From assembly GCA_040510375.1 (NCBI GenBank), contig JBEVJC010000022.1, positions 203,828-267,827 on the forward strand: DNA of 64,000 nucleotides, given 5' to 3'. The stretch comes from JBEVJC01 sp040510375 (GTDB lineage: Bacteria > Bacteroidota > Bacteroidia > Chitinophagales > Chitinophagaceae). Shown in pieces: positions 1 through 8,483 of this stretch (position 1 is its first letter; every line of letters begins with the position of its first letter). A program made the position numbers and the translations under genes. The notes below the pieces were generated by a model that saw nothing but the letters and a program-made list of their open reading frames with translations, was not told the origin of the DNA and did no database searches.

Positions 1-1
1 T

Positions 2-391
2 GTTGTATTCTGCCGGCTCGATGATCATGATATTATGTCGACCATCAAAAACTGGTGCTGGCATCCGGATTTAGTTCTCCGCCTGCTTTGCCGGGCAATG
101 ACCGACCGCCAGTTATATAAAACAACTCTGCAGGCCGAACCATTTGACGAAAAAACAGTGGAGGAAAAAAAATTAACCATTGCCGCGCAGCTTGGGATCA
201 GTCTGGCAGACACCAGTTATTTTGTCTTTACGGGAATCGCCAGTAATACTACGTACGATCCGCGTGACGAACGCATTAATATTCTTTTCAAGGATGGAAC
301 CGTAAAAGATATTTCAGAAGTTGATCACGCGCTCATCCAGCACAACCTCAACAGCACAGTCAAAAAACATTACATTTGTTATTGGAGATAA
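2..391 (+). CDS. HD-domain phosphohydrolase (COG1078-like), C-terminal part
   Basis: The reading frame is open from the first bases of the window to a TAA at 389-391, so this is the 3' end of a gene that starts outside. The visible residues (DDHDIMSTI, then WCWHPDLVLRLL and NRQLYK-like DRQLYK) resemble the C-terminal half of the large HD-superfamily phosphohydrolases of COG1078, several of which are dNTP triphosphohydrolases or of unknown substrate. The metal-binding HD residues lie upstream, so activity cannot be judged here. An internal ATG at 35 exists but the frame continues upstream with matching family sequence. In Bacteroidota this gene commonly sits just before lpxD, as here (57 bp gap). 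Family call is by recognition of sequence; substrate unknown. Confidence 0.75.
   Translation, partial: VVFCRLDDHDIMSTIKNWCWHPDLVLRLLCRAMTDRQLYKTTLQAEPFDEKTVEEKKLTIAAQLGISLADTSYFVFTGIASNTTYDPRDERINILFKDGTVKDISEVDHALIQHNLNSTVKKHYICYWR
371..378 (+). promoter_or_regulatory. possible -7 box (TACATTTG) for lpxD
   Basis: TACATTTG fits the Bacteroidota -7 consensus TAnnTTTG and lies 70 bp before lpxD. It is inside the coding end of the preceding gene, so it may be chance. Confidence 0.3.
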
Positions 392-448
392 CAAGTTATT
401 CCGGCCGGTAGTCCTGGGCCGCCTCCGTTCTAATTCCTAAACCCAAAA

Positions 449-1501
449 ATGATGACCTTTTCAGCTTCACAGATTGCTTTGATTATAAACGGTAAACTCG
501 AAGGCGACCCTTCCGCTGCGGTGGGTTCTTTTGGCAAGATCGAAGAAGCCAGGGCCGGACAACTCACCTTCCTGGCCAATCTCAAATATGAAGATTTCCT
601 TTACACTACCCGCGCATCCATTATTATTATCCAGGAGGATTTCCAGCCAAAACAGGAACTGGATGCCACCCTTATCCGAGTAAAAGATGCCTATACTGCA
701 TTTGCCACCCTGCTGGCCAAATACCAGGAGATCCAGCAGCAGCAACTTCGTGGAATCCAGCAGCCAAGTTATATTGCGCCCACCGCCACTTACGGTGAAA
801 ATGTTTATATCGGTGCATTTGCCTATATCGGGGAAAATGTGAAGATCGGTAACAACAGTAAAATTTTCCCGCATACCTATATCGGCGATAATGTAAATAT
901 CGGCGACCATACCGTTATCAATCCGGGAGTGAAAATCTATCACGACTGCGAACTCGGTAACTATGTAACCGTTCATGCGGGAACTGTAATCGGAAGTGAT
1001 GGTTTTGGATTTGCACCACAACCGGATGGCTCATTTAAAAAAGTACCGCAGATCGGCAATGTGGTGGTGGAAGACCATGTCGAGATTGGCAGCAACAGTA
1101 CCATTGACCGCGCTACCATTGGTTCTACCATTGTCAGGACCGGAGCCAAACTGGATAACCTGATCCAGATTGCACATAATGTAGAAATCGGAAGTAACAG
1201 TGTTATCGCTGCGCAGGCAGGTATCAGCGGCAGCACCAAGATCGGCCGTCATGTAATGATCGGCGGACAGGTAGGTATTGTTGGTCACCTGCAGATCGGG
1301 GATGGAGTAAAAATCAACGCCCAGAGTGGTGTTACCAAATCACTTGAAGATGGCAAAGCTGTTACCGGCTCACCTGCTTTTGATTACACATCATCACTCC
1401 GTAGCCAGGCTGTAAGTCGCCGCCTGCCTGAACTGGAAAAGAAACTCAAGGAACTGGAAAGTCTTGTAAGGCAGTTATCGGCCGAGAAAGAAAATTCCTG
1501 A
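449..1501 (+). CDS. lpxD: UDP-3-O-acylglucosamine N-acyltransferase LpxD
   Basis: Adds the second hydroxyacyl chain, from acyl-ACP, to UDP-3-O-acyl-glucosamine in lipid A synthesis; a cytoplasmic trimer. The 350 residues show the family order: an N-terminal uridine-binding domain (about 1-100), then a left-handed beta-helix of hexapeptide repeats (about 108-300; repeated IGxx[AS/N]xI units), then a C-terminal helix (LPELEKKLKELESL). The catalytic histidine is expected in IAHNVEIG, at His243. Length matches the family (about 340-350). Two ATGs stand in tandem at 449 and 452; I took the first. Normally lpxD is followed directly by lpxC-fabZ and lpxA in this phylum; here an opposing gene intervenes. 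Confidence 0.96.
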   Translation: MMTFSASQIALIINGKLEGDPSAAVGSFGKIEEARAGQLTFLANLKYEDFLYTTRASIIIIQEDFQPKQELDATLIRVKDAYTAFATLLAKYQEIQQQQLRGIQQPSYIAPTATYGENVYIGAFAYIGENVKIGNNSKIFPHTYIGDNVNIGDHTVINPGVKIYHDCELGNYVTVHAGTVIGSDGFGFAPQPDGSFKKVPQIGNVVVEDHVEIGSNSTIDRATIGSTIVRTGAKLDNLIQIAHNVEIGSNSVIAAQAGISGSTKIGRHVMIGGQVGIVGHLQIGDGVKINAQSGVTKSLEDGKAVTGSPAFDYTSSLRSQAVSRRLPELEKKLKELESLVRQLSAEKENS

Positions 1502-1576
1502 TAATTACCTTAACAGGTATTATCCCGAAAAAAACATAACCATAGTTTTGCCGTTATCCATCTGGCGGTACGGGCA

Positions 1577-2773
1577 TCACACATAACTAAGCCACCATTT
1601 ATCATGCGTGGCTTTATAACGCATATACCATTTACAGGGGAAGTACATCAGGAACACAACCAGGATCCATACCAGGTATACCACGCCCAGGGAGAAGCCA
1701 TAATTCGCCGGCCTGAACAGAAATGGGGAGCTGGCGTCAACGATCTCCCCCACACCATGTCCTGTTGCAAAAAACAGGACTACGGTTATCAGGTGGATCA
1801 GGAAAAAATGCAGGACAAAATAAAAGAAGGGCACTCTTCCATACACACTCAGCACCGCGGGAATCTTTCCCCGCCATTGATCGGTGAGATAAAGTACAAG
1901 CAGCGCGGGTCCGATCGTCATACATAAAAACTGTAAAGAAGGCGGGTACTTGCTCAGGTTCAGGAAGGAAAGAAAAGTATAAATGGAATTCGGTTGAACC
2001 GTCCATGGTTGCGGTTCACCATATTGGTTCACCAGGCGGAGAAGGATAAAAAGTGCGGTGATCAGCAAACCCGCTACCAATAAGGTCTTCCTGCGTTTTT
2101 CAACGCTTGTTTGTTTCCCGAAAAATTTTCCGAACGCATAACCAAGGCAGATAACGCCGGTCCAGGGTAGTATGGCATAGGCAATAATCACGAGACGTCC
2201 CTCTGCATACGGAACAACACTGCCACTGGTTGTCAGAAAAATATCCAGCAGGGTGCGGGTGACTGTACCGGGTTGCGGCAGTACAAGATAATTAACCAGG
2301 TCGTGCCCGAATACCAGCACGATGCCAATAACCGCTACCAGTTTATAACCTCCGCGGATCAGTATTCCAAGGAAGATCATGGCCCAGCCAATAACCCAGA
2401 TAACACCCAGCAGGATCACTTCATACAGCGGATTGAAAGTCAGTATCAGGCTCATAATTACGATCTCGGCAAAGATCAGCCAGATACCACGTTTGATAAG
2501 GAAAGAGCTGAGTTCCTTTGTGGTTTTCCCCTGTCCGTGGAGATACGCCGACAGACCGGAAAGGAATACAAAAACCGGTGCACAGAAATGGGTGATCCAG
2601 CGGGTAAAAAATAATGGTACTGTAGTAGTGGCCAGATCGGTGGGGCTGCCGGTGATCGCGGTTATATGGGTGAAGTCGCGCACATGGTCAAGCGCCATAA
2701 TGATCATTACGATTCCACGAAGTATATCAACCGAAACAATCCGGTCGGTGCGGTACTGAAGGGAGCTTTTCAT
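1577..2773 (-). CDS. DUF1624/HGSNAT-type membrane acyltransferase-like protein
   Basis: A 398-residue polytopic inner-membrane protein with roughly ten hydrophobic segments. The N-terminus (RIVSVDILRGIVMIIMALDHVRDF) carries the signature D-x-x-R-G ... DH of the heparan-alpha-glucosaminide N-acetyltransferase / DUF1624 / acyltransferase-3-like superfamily, in which the histidine in ALDHVRD corresponds to the conserved position near the membrane. Such proteins probably move acyl groups across or at the membrane; the substrate cannot be told from sequence. It is convergent to lpxD and divergent from lpxC-fabZ, splitting the usual lipid A cluster, so an envelope sugar substrate is an attractive but unproven idea. 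A near-match to the -7 box (TAAATTTC) lies about 15-25 bp upstream. Confidence 0.8.
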   Translation of the reverse strand: MKSSLQYRTDRIVSVDILRGIVMIIMALDHVRDFTHITAITGSPTDLATTTVPLFFTRWITHFCAPVFVFLSGLSAYLHGQGKTTKELSSFLIKRGIWLIFAEIVIMSLILTFNPLYEVILLGVIWVIGWAMIFLGILIRGGYKLVAVIGIVLVFGHDLVNYLVLPQPGTVTRTLLDIFLTTSGSVVPYAEGRLVIIAYAILPWTGVICLGYAFGKFFGKQTSVEKRRKTLLVAGLLITALFILLRLVNQYGEPQPWTVQPNSIYTFLSFLNLSKYPPSLQFLCMTIGPALLVLYLTDQWRGKIPAVLSVYGRVPFFYFVLHFFLIHLITVVLFFATGHGVGEIVDASSPFLFRPANYGFSLGVVYLVWILVVFLMYFPCKWYMRYKATHDKWWLSYV

Positions 2774-2824
2774 ATGAGTTGAAATTTATACCATTCCGGT
2801 CAATTCCACCAGCATCCTATCCAT

Positions 2825-2832
2825 TATCTTTG
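2825..2832 (+). promoter_or_regulatory. -7 promoter box (TATCTTTG) for lpxC-fabZ
   Basis: Exact match to the Bacteroidota -7 consensus TAnnTTTG in the 84-bp gap between two divergent genes, 25 bp before the ATG at 2858. No convincing -33 TTG element is visible. Confidence 0.6.
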
Positions 2833-2857
2833 CCCATCTATAAAAAACTTCGGAATA

Positions 2858-4258
2858 ATGAATTTTAATCCTGACAAGCAACATACACTCAAGGAAGCGG
2901 TAAGTATCTCCGGAACAGGCCTGCACACCGGTATTATGGCGGACCTCACACTCAAACCGGCAAGTCCGGGTTTCGGCTTTCAATTCCAGCGGATCGACCT
3001 GCCCAACCAGCCGATTATCAAGGCCGACTGCGACCTGGTTACTGATACCAGCCGTGGCACCACACTTGAAGCCAACGGCGCCAGGGTGTCTACCGTAGAA
3101 CATGTACTGGCTGCACTTGTAGGGATGCGTATCGATAATTGCCTGATCGGAATCAATGGCCCCGAAATGCCCATCCTCGATGGCAGTGCACAACCCTTTG
3201 TTGAACTGATCGAGGAAGCCGGTATCGTTGAACAGGACGCTGCCAAGATCTGGTACAGCATCGACGAAAATATCTATCATTACGATGAACAGAAACGCGT
3301 GGAAATGGTAGTGATGCCATCGATCGAATACCAGATCACTACGCTGATCGATTTCAATTCACCGGTACTGGGCACACAACATGCGCAGCTTAAAAAAATG
3401 AGCGATTTCAAAGAAGAAATTGCCATGAGCCGCACCTTTGTTTTCCTGCACGAACTGGAAATGCTGCACGAACATAACCTGATCAAGGGCGGTGATGTAA
3501 ACAACGCGATCGTGGTAGTGGACAAGGCCGTCACCGGACCGGAAATGGAACGCCTGAAAAAGATCTTCAAAAAAGAAAATATAGAAGTGAAGAGCGAGGG
3601 TTATCTCAATAACCTGGAACTCCGTTTTCCCAACGAACCCGCACGTCATAAACTGCTTGATATTGTTGGCGACCTGGCACTGATCGGATATCCAATCAAG
3701 GGACGTATCATCGCCAACCGGCCTGGTCACAGTACCAATGTGGAATTTGCCAAAAAGATCAAACAGCATATCAAGAAGAACAGGCATACCAAGGACGTTC
3801 CGGTGTATGATCCAACGCAGCCGCCGGTATATGACCTTTCCTATATCGAAAAAAAACTACCCCACCGCTTCCCCTTCCTGCTGGTCGATAAAGTGATTGA
3901 ACTGGACGATGCAAAGATCGTGGGTGTAAAAAATGTGACCTACAATGAATGGTTCTTCCAGGGCCATTTCCCGGGAAACCCGGTAATGCCGGGCGTTTTA
4001 CAGATCGAAGCGCTGGCACAATGCGGAGGCATCCTGGCAATCAACCTGAGCGGTGAAGGAAATTATGACACTTACTTCCTGAAAATAGATAACTGCAAAT
4101 TCAAACAAATGGTCCGCCCCGGAGATACCATGCTCCTGAAAATGGAACTCGTAGCTCCCATCCGCAGGGGTATCTGCGAAATGAAAGGAACCGTGTATGT
4201 AGGAGGAAAAGTGACCACGGAAGCCGACCTGGTAGCACAAATAGTAAAACGCCAGTAA
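2858..4258 (+). CDS. lpxC/fabZ: Bifunctional LpxC deacetylase / FabZ dehydratase
   Basis: A fusion typical of Bacteroidota. Residues 1 to about 310 are LpxC, the zinc enzyme that removes acetyl from UDP-3-O-acyl-GlcNAc, the committed step of lipid A synthesis: SGTGLHTG near the start, zinc ligand His82 in STVEHVLAAL, and the second zinc motif in RHKLLDIVGDLALIG. Residues from about 325 to 466 are FabZ, the beta-hydroxyacyl-ACP dehydratase: LPHRFPFLLVDKV followed by the catalytic GHFPGNPVMPG helix region. Fusing the two couples hydroxyacyl-ACP use in lipid A with fatty acid elongation. Its own promoter box is at 2825-2832. lpxA, which often follows, is absent; gyrB is next. Confidence 0.97.
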   Translation: MNFNPDKQHTLKEAVSISGTGLHTGIMADLTLKPASPGFGFQFQRIDLPNQPIIKADCDLVTDTSRGTTLEANGARVSTVEHVLAALVGMRIDNCLIGINGPEMPILDGSAQPFVELIEEAGIVEQDAAKIWYSIDENIYHYDEQKRVEMVVMPSIEYQITTLIDFNSPVLGTQHAQLKKMSDFKEEIAMSRTFVFLHELEMLHEHNLIKGGDVNNAIVVVDKAVTGPEMERLKKIFKKENIEVKSEGYLNNLELRFPNEPARHKLLDIVGDLALIGYPIKGRIIANRPGHSTNVEFAKKIKQHIKKNRHTKDVPVYDPTQPPVYDLSYIEKKLPHRFPFLLVDKVIELDDAKIVGVKNVTYNEWFFQGHFPGNPVMPGVLQIEALAQCGGILAINLSGEGNYDTYFLKIDNCKFKQMVRPGDTMLLKMELVAPIRRGICEMKGTVYVGGKVTTEADLVAQIVKRQ

Positions 4259-4383
4259 GGGTATTATTTTATTTACGGACAGCTATCCGGCAAACGTGTT
4301 TTCCACGCCTGGAAAAGGTTAAAAACGGGGTTAAAATGTGTAAAAAACAATGCCCGAACAGCCTTTATCAGCCTGTATTTCCG

Positions 4384-4391
4384 TAAATTTG
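4384..4391 (+). promoter_or_regulatory. -7 promoter box (TAAATTTG) for gyrB
   Basis: Exact TAnnTTTG match 46 bp upstream of the gyrB ATG, in a 179-bp gap. A weak upstream element (CTTTA around 4363-4367) has about 16-17 bp spacing. A perfect 7-bp stem-loop (TTTTCCA-CGCC-TGGAAAA, 4299-4316) lies further upstream without a T-run and is of unknown meaning. Confidence 0.65.
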
Positions 4392-4437
4392 CCAGTCTAC
4401 CATTTTACTTTATTAACGACAGGATCCGGAGCTTCTT

Positions 4438-6417
4438 ATGAGCACAGAAATAACAGAACAATTACCGGTGGCACCCGGTTCATATGGTGCCGACAGCATT
4501 CAGGTTTTAGAAGGGTTGGAAGCAGTTCGGAAACGACCAGCCATGTATATCGGGGATGTGGGTGTCAAAGGACTCCATCACCTGGTTTATGAGGTTGTCG
4601 ACAACTCGATCGATGAAGCCCTGGGCGGTTATGCAAAAAATATCTCGGTAACGATCCATGAAGACAACTCCATTTCCGTAGAGGATGATGGTCGTGGGAT
4701 CCCCACTGCCATGCACACAAAGGAAAAACGTTCTGCACTGGAAGTGGTGATGACGGTTCTTCATGCAGGAGGTAAATTCGATAAAGGTTCCTACAAGGTT
4801 TCAGGTGGTTTGCATGGTGTGGGTGTTAGTTGTGTGAATGCATTAAGCACCACGTTGCATGTAACCGTAAAACGTGATGGCAAGGTCTACGAGCAGGAAT
4901 ACCATATCGGTGTTCCCGAATATCCGGTCCGCGAAATTGGCGTATCAGATAAAACGGGTACCAGGGTTCACTTCTGGCCCGATGGCAGCATTTTTATCAC
5001 TACCGAATACAATCGTGATATCCTGGAAGGCCGCCTGCGTGAGCTTTCTTACCTCAATAAAAAAATCCGAATTACGCTGACTGATCTTCGTGAAAAAGAC
5101 GAAAGCGGTAAAGCATTCACCAAGGAATATTACAGCGAAGGCGGGATTGTTGAGTTTGTGGAAATGCTGGATAAGACGGCCGGCCGCAGTTCACTTATCC
5201 CGAACGTTCTGTTCGTGGAAGGACATGATGCCAATACCAATGTGGCCGTGGATGTGGCGCTGACCTATAACGATTCCTATACCGAACATATTTATTCTTA
5301 CGTAAATAATATCAATACCATTGAAGGCGGTACCCATGTGGCCGGCTTCCGTCGTGCACTTACAAGGGTTTTCAAAAGTTACGGCGACAAAAACGGTCTG
5401 TTTGAACGGGCCAAGGTAGAGATTGAGGGGGACGACTTCCGTGAAGGGCTGAGTGCCATCATTTCCGTGAAAGTACCCGAACCACAGTTTGAAGGACAAA
5501 CCAAGACCAAACTGGGTAACAATGAGGTCAGCGGTGTGGTTGATTCCACTGTTTCCCGGATGATCGACAAATACCTGGAAGAAAATCCAAAAGAAGCCAA
5601 AAGTATTATAAATAAAGTAATCCTGGCAGCGCAGGCAAGGGCCGCAGCCAGGAAGGCAAGGGAACTGGTTCAACGCAAATCTGTACTTACGGGTGGCGGA
5701 CTGCCGGGTAAACTGGCGGATTGTTCAGACCGTGATCCGGAAAGATGTGAGTTGTTCCTGGTTGAGGGAGACTCGGCGGGTGGTACAGCCAAACAGGGCC
5801 GCGACCGCAGCTTCCAGGCGATCCTTCCGCTCAGGGGTAAAATCCTGAACGTAGAAAAGGCAATGGAGCACAAGATTTATGAGAACGAGGAAATCCGCAA
5901 TATGTACACGGCCCTTGGTGTGACCGTTGGTACAGCGGAAGATCCGAAAGCGCTGAACCTGGCAAAACTGCGTTACCATAAACTGATCATCATGACGGAT
6001 GCCGATGTGGATGGATCACATATCGCTACCCTGATCCTGACCTTCATTTACCGGTATATGACCGAACTGGTGGAACAGGGATATGTGTATATCGCACAAC
6101 CTCCATTGTATCTCGTTAAACGGGGTAAGGAACAGGCATATGCCTATAACGAGGTTCAACGCAAGGCCCTGATCGAAAAGATCGGTGCAGGTAAGGAAGA
6201 TTCAGTGAATATCCAGCGATATAAAGGTCTTGGGGAAATGAATGCTGACCAGCTTTGGGATACCACCATGAATCCAGGCACCCGGACCCTCAAAAGGGTG
6301 ACTATTGAAAGCGCAGCAGAAGCAGATATCGTGTTCAGTATGTTGATGGGAGATGAGGTAGCCCCAAGGCGCGAATTCATTGAAACTCACGCCAAATATG
6401 CGAAACTTGATATCTGA
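4438..6417 (+). CDS. gyrB: DNA gyrase subunit B
   Basis: ATPase subunit of gyrase, which with GyrA introduces negative supercoils. The 659 residues show the GHKL ATPase domain (EVVDNSIDEA, DDGRGIP, GGLHGVGVSCVNAL), the transducer domain, the TOPRIM metal site (VEGDSAGGTAKQ, and TDADVDGSHI) and the C-terminal gyrB tail (QRYKGLGEMN). There is no 170-residue insert like that of enterobacterial GyrB; length is normal for Bacteroidota. The sequence is GyrB rather than ParE because of the QRYKGLGEM...LW tail and close resemblance to phylum GyrB proteins. It is monocistronic, with promoter at 4384 and a long hairpin terminator at 6433. Confidence 0.97.
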   Translation: MSTEITEQLPVAPGSYGADSIQVLEGLEAVRKRPAMYIGDVGVKGLHHLVYEVVDNSIDEALGGYAKNISVTIHEDNSISVEDDGRGIPTAMHTKEKRSALEVVMTVLHAGGKFDKGSYKVSGGLHGVGVSCVNALSTTLHVTVKRDGKVYEQEYHIGVPEYPVREIGVSDKTGTRVHFWPDGSIFITTEYNRDILEGRLRELSYLNKKIRITLTDLREKDESGKAFTKEYYSEGGIVEFVEMLDKTAGRSSLIPNVLFVEGHDANTNVAVDVALTYNDSYTEHIYSYVNNINTIEGGTHVAGFRRALTRVFKSYGDKNGLFERAKVEIEGDDFREGLSAIISVKVPEPQFEGQTKTKLGNNEVSGVVDSTVSRMIDKYLEENPKEAKSIINKVILAAQARAAARKARELVQRKSVLTGGGLPGKLADCSDRDPERCELFLVEGDSAGGTAKQGRDRSFQAILPLRGKILNVEKAMEHKIYENEEIRNMYTALGVTVGTAEDPKALNLAKLRYHKLIIMTDADVDGSHIATLILTFIYRYMTELVEQGYVYIAQPPLYLVKRGKEQAYAYNEVQRKALIEKIGAGKEDSVNIQRYKGLGEMNADQLWDTTMNPGTRTLKRVTIESAAEADIVFSMLMGDEVAPRREFIETHAKYAKLDI

Positions 6418-6432
6418 CAGGGCTTAACGAAC

Positions 6433-6489
6433 ACTGGTGGAAAACTACCTGTAATCCATAAAGAGCTAAGTTTCACCAGTTTATTTTTG
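6433..6489 (+). terminator. gyrB terminator, long-loop hairpin
   Basis: ACTGGTG (6433-6439) pairs with CACCAGT (6474-6480), extended after a one-base bulge by AAACT/AGTTT, and is followed by TTATTTTT. Fits a factor-independent terminator with a roughly 22-nt loop. Confidence 0.55.
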
Positions 6490-6585
6490 AAGAAGGGCAT
6501 TATGGTCCTTAATTTGTTCTTTTAACCCGAAATAAGGTCTCAAATTGCTTAATTTCAGATATTACTAACGCAAAAAATAAAAACC

Positions 6586-6789
6586 ATGGCTGAAGTAACT
6601 CTTACCGCGTACAATGTAAAAACGAAAGAAAAAGGTGTACCGATGCATGATGCGGTCATCACCAAAACAGCCAAGGGCGCATACATGGCCCAGGGTAACG
6701 ATGGCAAAGGCAATAAACTTACAACCTTACTGGGTGAGGAAAAAGCGTTGGCTGCCATTAAAGCCGGCATCGCCAAACAAGGTTGGTAA
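6586..6789 (+). CDS. Small conserved-looking protein, 67 residues, unknown function
   Basis: I do not recognise a named family. The 67-residue product is soluble, with no signal peptide or membrane segment, rich in Lys, Ala and Gly. It begins with a beta-like segment (VTLTAYNVKTKEK), has a central GNDGKGNK turn and ends with a helix-like stretch (EEKALAAIKAGI). Good coding support comes from a clean ATG start after an AT-rich leader, balanced codon use, and a strong hairpin terminator 25 bp after the stop codon. It stands alone between gyrB and a convergent T9SS-type gene. Function unknown. Confidence 0.75.
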   Translation: MAEVTLTAYNVKTKEKGVPMHDAVITKTAKGAYMAQGNDGKGNKLTTLLGEEKALAAIKAGIAKQGW

Positions 6790-6814
6790 GACCAAAATAA
6801 TTTATCAGACATCG

Positions 6815-6848
6815 GGCCGGCTCCATACATGGAGCTGGTCTTTTTTTT
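6815..6848 (+). terminator. Factor-independent terminator between convergent genes
   Basis: A 12-bp stem with two G-U pairs (GGCCGGCTCC / GGAGCTGGTC, 6815-6840) is followed by eight T residues. It ends the 67-residue gene and its T-run reaches the stop codon of the opposing gene at 6847. Confidence 0.85.
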
Positions 6849-7860
6849 ACCTGACCAGCACCATCGTGCCCTTTTTGGTGAACATGTTCTTCAACACGAA
6901 ATCGTAGAACTCCGCATTAAAAACATAGACCCCGTTGGGCTGTTGTTTACCATTGAAGGAGCCATCCCAACCGGCAGAGGGATCCGTTGTCCGGAATACA
7001 ACTTCACCGTTCCTGTTATAAATGACCAGGCGGAATGAAGTAACCGGACAAAAACACGCAGCCTTGTATTTATCATTGTTCCCGTCGCTGTTGGGAGAAA
7101 ATGCCGTGGGAAACTGGACGCAGTAGTCTTCGCATTCCACCGCAATAGTTGTATCGCTGTGCGACCCGCACATATTTGAAGCATACAATGAATAAGTACC
7201 GCGTGTTGGTGCAACTATTGAAACGCCCGTAGCGCCTGTACTCCAGAGGTAATCTGATTCTTTATCATCCACTACCTGAATCGTTACTCCCGCAGTACCA
7301 CAGGGAATGATAAATGCGTCGCCCAGATTAAAATCCGGTTTATCGATCACCTTCACCAGCATCGGTAACCGCGGACTCTCACAACCTTTGATGGTTTGCG
7401 AAAACCAGTAGGTAACCCGGCCTGTGTCGGCAGTGGATACCGGAGGCATTCCTGTACCAGGTACTCCACCAATTGCAATGTCGTACCATTGAAGGTTTTC
7501 ACCATTCACCGGTAACGTGAGCACAGGTTGTCCCTTACAAAGCTTTGCATTATAAATTTCAGGGGAAAGTAAAAACGAGTTGAATAAAACTGTGACGGTA
7601 TCGGAAACGGCACAGTTGCCATCATCAATTGTAACCCATATTTTGCGGCTGGCATTCAGGTTTACTGAAGTGCCACCCTCGCCCGCGATGGACCACGAAT
7701 AATTTGCCGCGGGAACAACGGGTGCTGAAAGTGTAAAGGAAGAACCCTGGCAAACCATGATGGTATCCTGGGAAAAAAGATCTGCCGGAACCGAACATTG
7801 CGCAAATGATCCAACACGAAAGGTAAGTGCCAGAAGTAACAGGATTATGGATTGTTTCAT
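6847..7860 (-). CDS. Secreted Ig-like protein with type B T9SS C-terminal domain
   Basis: 337 residues with a Sec signal peptide (about 1-20, ending SFAQ), two Ig/PKD-like beta domains (for example SFTLSAP...YSWSI and a later YLWSTGATG...GTYSLYASNMCG), and a C-terminal CHU_C / gliding-motility-associated domain starting at FPTAFSPNSDGNNDKY. That last domain is the type B sorting signal used by the type IX secretion system to move proteins over the outer membrane. Pairs of cysteines suggest disulfides in the exported domains. The role is probably surface or extracellular adhesion, but no enzyme motif is visible. Consistent with the gldKLMN secretion genes at 60-64 kb. Confidence 0.85.
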   Translation of the reverse strand: MKQSIILLLLALTFRVGSFAQCSVPADLFSQDTIMVCQGSSFTLSAPVVPAANYSWSIAGEGGTSVNLNASRKIWVTIDDGNCAVSDTVTVLFNSFLLSPEIYNAKLCKGQPVLTLPVNGENLQWYDIAIGGVPGTGMPPVSTADTGRVTYWFSQTIKGCESPRLPMLVKVIDKPDFNLGDAFIIPCGTAGVTIQVVDDKESDYLWSTGATGVSIVAPTRGTYSLYASNMCGSHSDTTIAVECEDYCVQFPTAFSPNSDGNNDKYKAACFCPVTSFRLVIYNRNGEVVFRTTDPSAGWDGSFNGKQQPNGVYVFNAEFYDFVLKNMFTKKGTMVLVR

Positions 7861-8048
7861 TACGTCGGGGATGGTTTTTCTGCTCTTATAACGACCGACA
7901 CCCCAACAATAATCTTACCAAAAGAAAAAAAGAGCGGATATCTTTCCCCATAACGGGGTTTTACGAAGGGTTTAAACCAGACAGCCCTTCCAGCCCATAG
8001 TTGCAACTTTCAACAGCGTTAATTACTTTCACGCCTGAAATATTTTTT

Positions 8049-8456
8049 ATGAAAATCCTTTCACAGAAAGACCAGGACCTCTGCACTTATACCGGAGTTT
8101 TCGGATGTTTGATTAGCGCCGCATGCACCATCCAGCATCTTATGCTGTATAATGTTTTTGATTACGCCCTTACCATGTTCATGCTCTTCATTTTCCTCGA
8201 TAATATTTTCAGCTTCGGTATGCTGGCCCTCCAAAAATGGTACGCACCAATCTGGCTGCTGATCTGCGCAGTAATGAACCTGCTGACTGGCACAATGGCA
8301 TTAAGGGGACCGCTGTTTTCAGTATTGGTTATCCTTCATTTTATCTATACCGCTACCGTGGTAGTTGTACTTTATGTCGACCGGATTCCCTCCAGGCTTC
8401 GCGCGAAGGAACTTGCCCAACAAGCAGAACGTAATGAATGGGCGGGCAAGATTTAA
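8049..8456 (+). CDS. Small four-helix membrane protein, unknown function
   Basis: 135 residues from the ATG at 8049; an in-frame ATG 48 bp earlier would add an unconvincing tail, so I prefer 8049 (MKILSQKDQDLC). Four hydrophobic segments are visible at roughly 18-36, 39-58, 66-86 and 91-110, followed by a charged cytoplasmic-looking tail (RLRAKELAQQAERNEW). No recognised domain. It sits alone between two genes on the opposite strand and has no operon partner. Confidence 0.7.
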   Translation: MKILSQKDQDLCTYTGVFGCLISAACTIQHLMLYNVFDYALTMFMLFIFLDNIFSFGMLALQKWYAPIWLLICAVMNLLTGTMALRGPLFSVLVILHFIYTATVVVVLYVDRIPSRLRAKELAQQAERNEWAGKI

Positions 8457-8483
8457 CTCCATTAAATCATCCGGCGTTATTAA

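Noticed and set aside
467..1288. Long open frames on the opposite strand of lpxD and similar frames inside mfd, glyS, idh and gpmI.
   Set aside because: They overlap well-supported genes, have no family resemblance and odd amino acid composition; they are byproducts of codon bias.
1501..1523. Inverted repeat between lpxD and the DUF1624 gene as a terminator.
   Set aside because: The stem is short with a bulge, and no T-run follows on either strand.
4299..4316. Perfect 7-bp stem-loop upstream of gyrB as a supercoiling-sensing element or terminator.
   Set aside because: There is no T-run and no evidence linking it to gyrB control; it can be chance.
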